A stretch of DNA of 50,443 nt from JAFGIG01 sp964397545. GTDB taxonomy: Bacteria > SDB-A. Positions 50,431-50,443 of the stretch are shown here, piece by piece. Positions within the stretch are counted from its first letter, which is position 1. Each line of letters begins with the position of its first letter. The notes beneath the pieces are model-generated. The model saw only the letters and a program-made list of their open reading frames with translations, was not told the DNA's origin and did not search any database. The stretch lies in contig CAYNIW010000018.1 of NCBI GenBank assembly GCA_964397545.1, positions 1-50,443 on the forward strand. The letters are read 5' to 3'. Position numbers and translations under genes: made by a program.

Positions 50431-50443
50431 ATTGTAATAAAAC
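50416..50443 (+). repeat. 28-nt direct repeat, copy 2, at the window end
   Basis: Identical to 50361-50388. The contig stops exactly at the end of this copy, so it may be an assembly break or a tandem duplication of the terminator. Confidence 0.85.

Overview
The window is a 50.4 kb piece of a bacterial chromosome that looks like one assembly contig: a gene is cut at the left edge and the right edge stops in a repeated terminator. The organism is diderm, judging by signal-peptide beta-barrel proteins, lipoproteins and a major outer-membrane protein. Base composition is AT-leaning, genes are packed tightly (many ATGA stop/start overlaps), and non-ATG starts are common. The gene content (an uncharacterised GlmL/MutL-like cluster, a GGGP-synthase family gene, a lone 16S gene) suggests an uncultured lineage of the FCB/WOR-3 type. 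That placement is an inference; a 16S search would settle it.

Layout. (1) 1-7.9 kb, minus strand: eight coupled genes for a putative membrane machine that I cannot match to a named system. They encode a small charged protein, a GlmL/MutL-like actin-fold ATPase, a barrel-sandwich plus KOW-like protein, two paralogous FN3-transmembrane-cytoplasmic proteins, two multi-pass membrane proteins and a bitopic membrane protein. (2) 7.9-16 kb, minus: gcvPB, uvrB (probable AUU start), a large membrane-anchored protein, an Ig-like protein, an M50 protease and a YhaM-like OB-HD protein. (3) 16-19.5 kb: tRNA with CAU anticodon (+), infB and nusA (minus), with a terminator-like hairpin in the nusA leader. 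(4) 19.6-26 kb: a small lipoprotein gene, then a surface-polysaccharide island (flippase, GNAT/FemAB-like, polysaccharide deacetylase, glycosyltransferase) with Nudix and 2H-phosphoesterase genes. (5) 26-37 kb, minus: housekeeping genes tsaB, tsaE, coaX, rplI, rpsR, ssb, rpsF, pth, rplY/ctc, prs, tRNA-Gln, ispE, a GGGP-synthase-like gene, recX, recA, thpR, pilT and a UbiA-family gene. (6) 37-46.9 kb, minus: a lipoprotein, a beta-barrel protein, rsmA, tatD, a VanZ-like fusion, queE, queC, pepP, a small beta-barrel protein, pyrC and a second related lipoprotein. (7) 46.9-50.4 kb, plus: rRNA promoter, 16S rRNA, tRNA-Ile(GAU), then a highly biased major outer-membrane protein gene where 23S would be expected, and two near-identical terminators.

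Functionally, regions 3, 5 and 6 are information processing, translation, repair, queuosine, pyrimidine and isoprenoid metabolism carried on long coupled minus-strand transcripts. Region 1 is the best candidate for an undescribed system. Region 7 has an unusual split rRNA arrangement.
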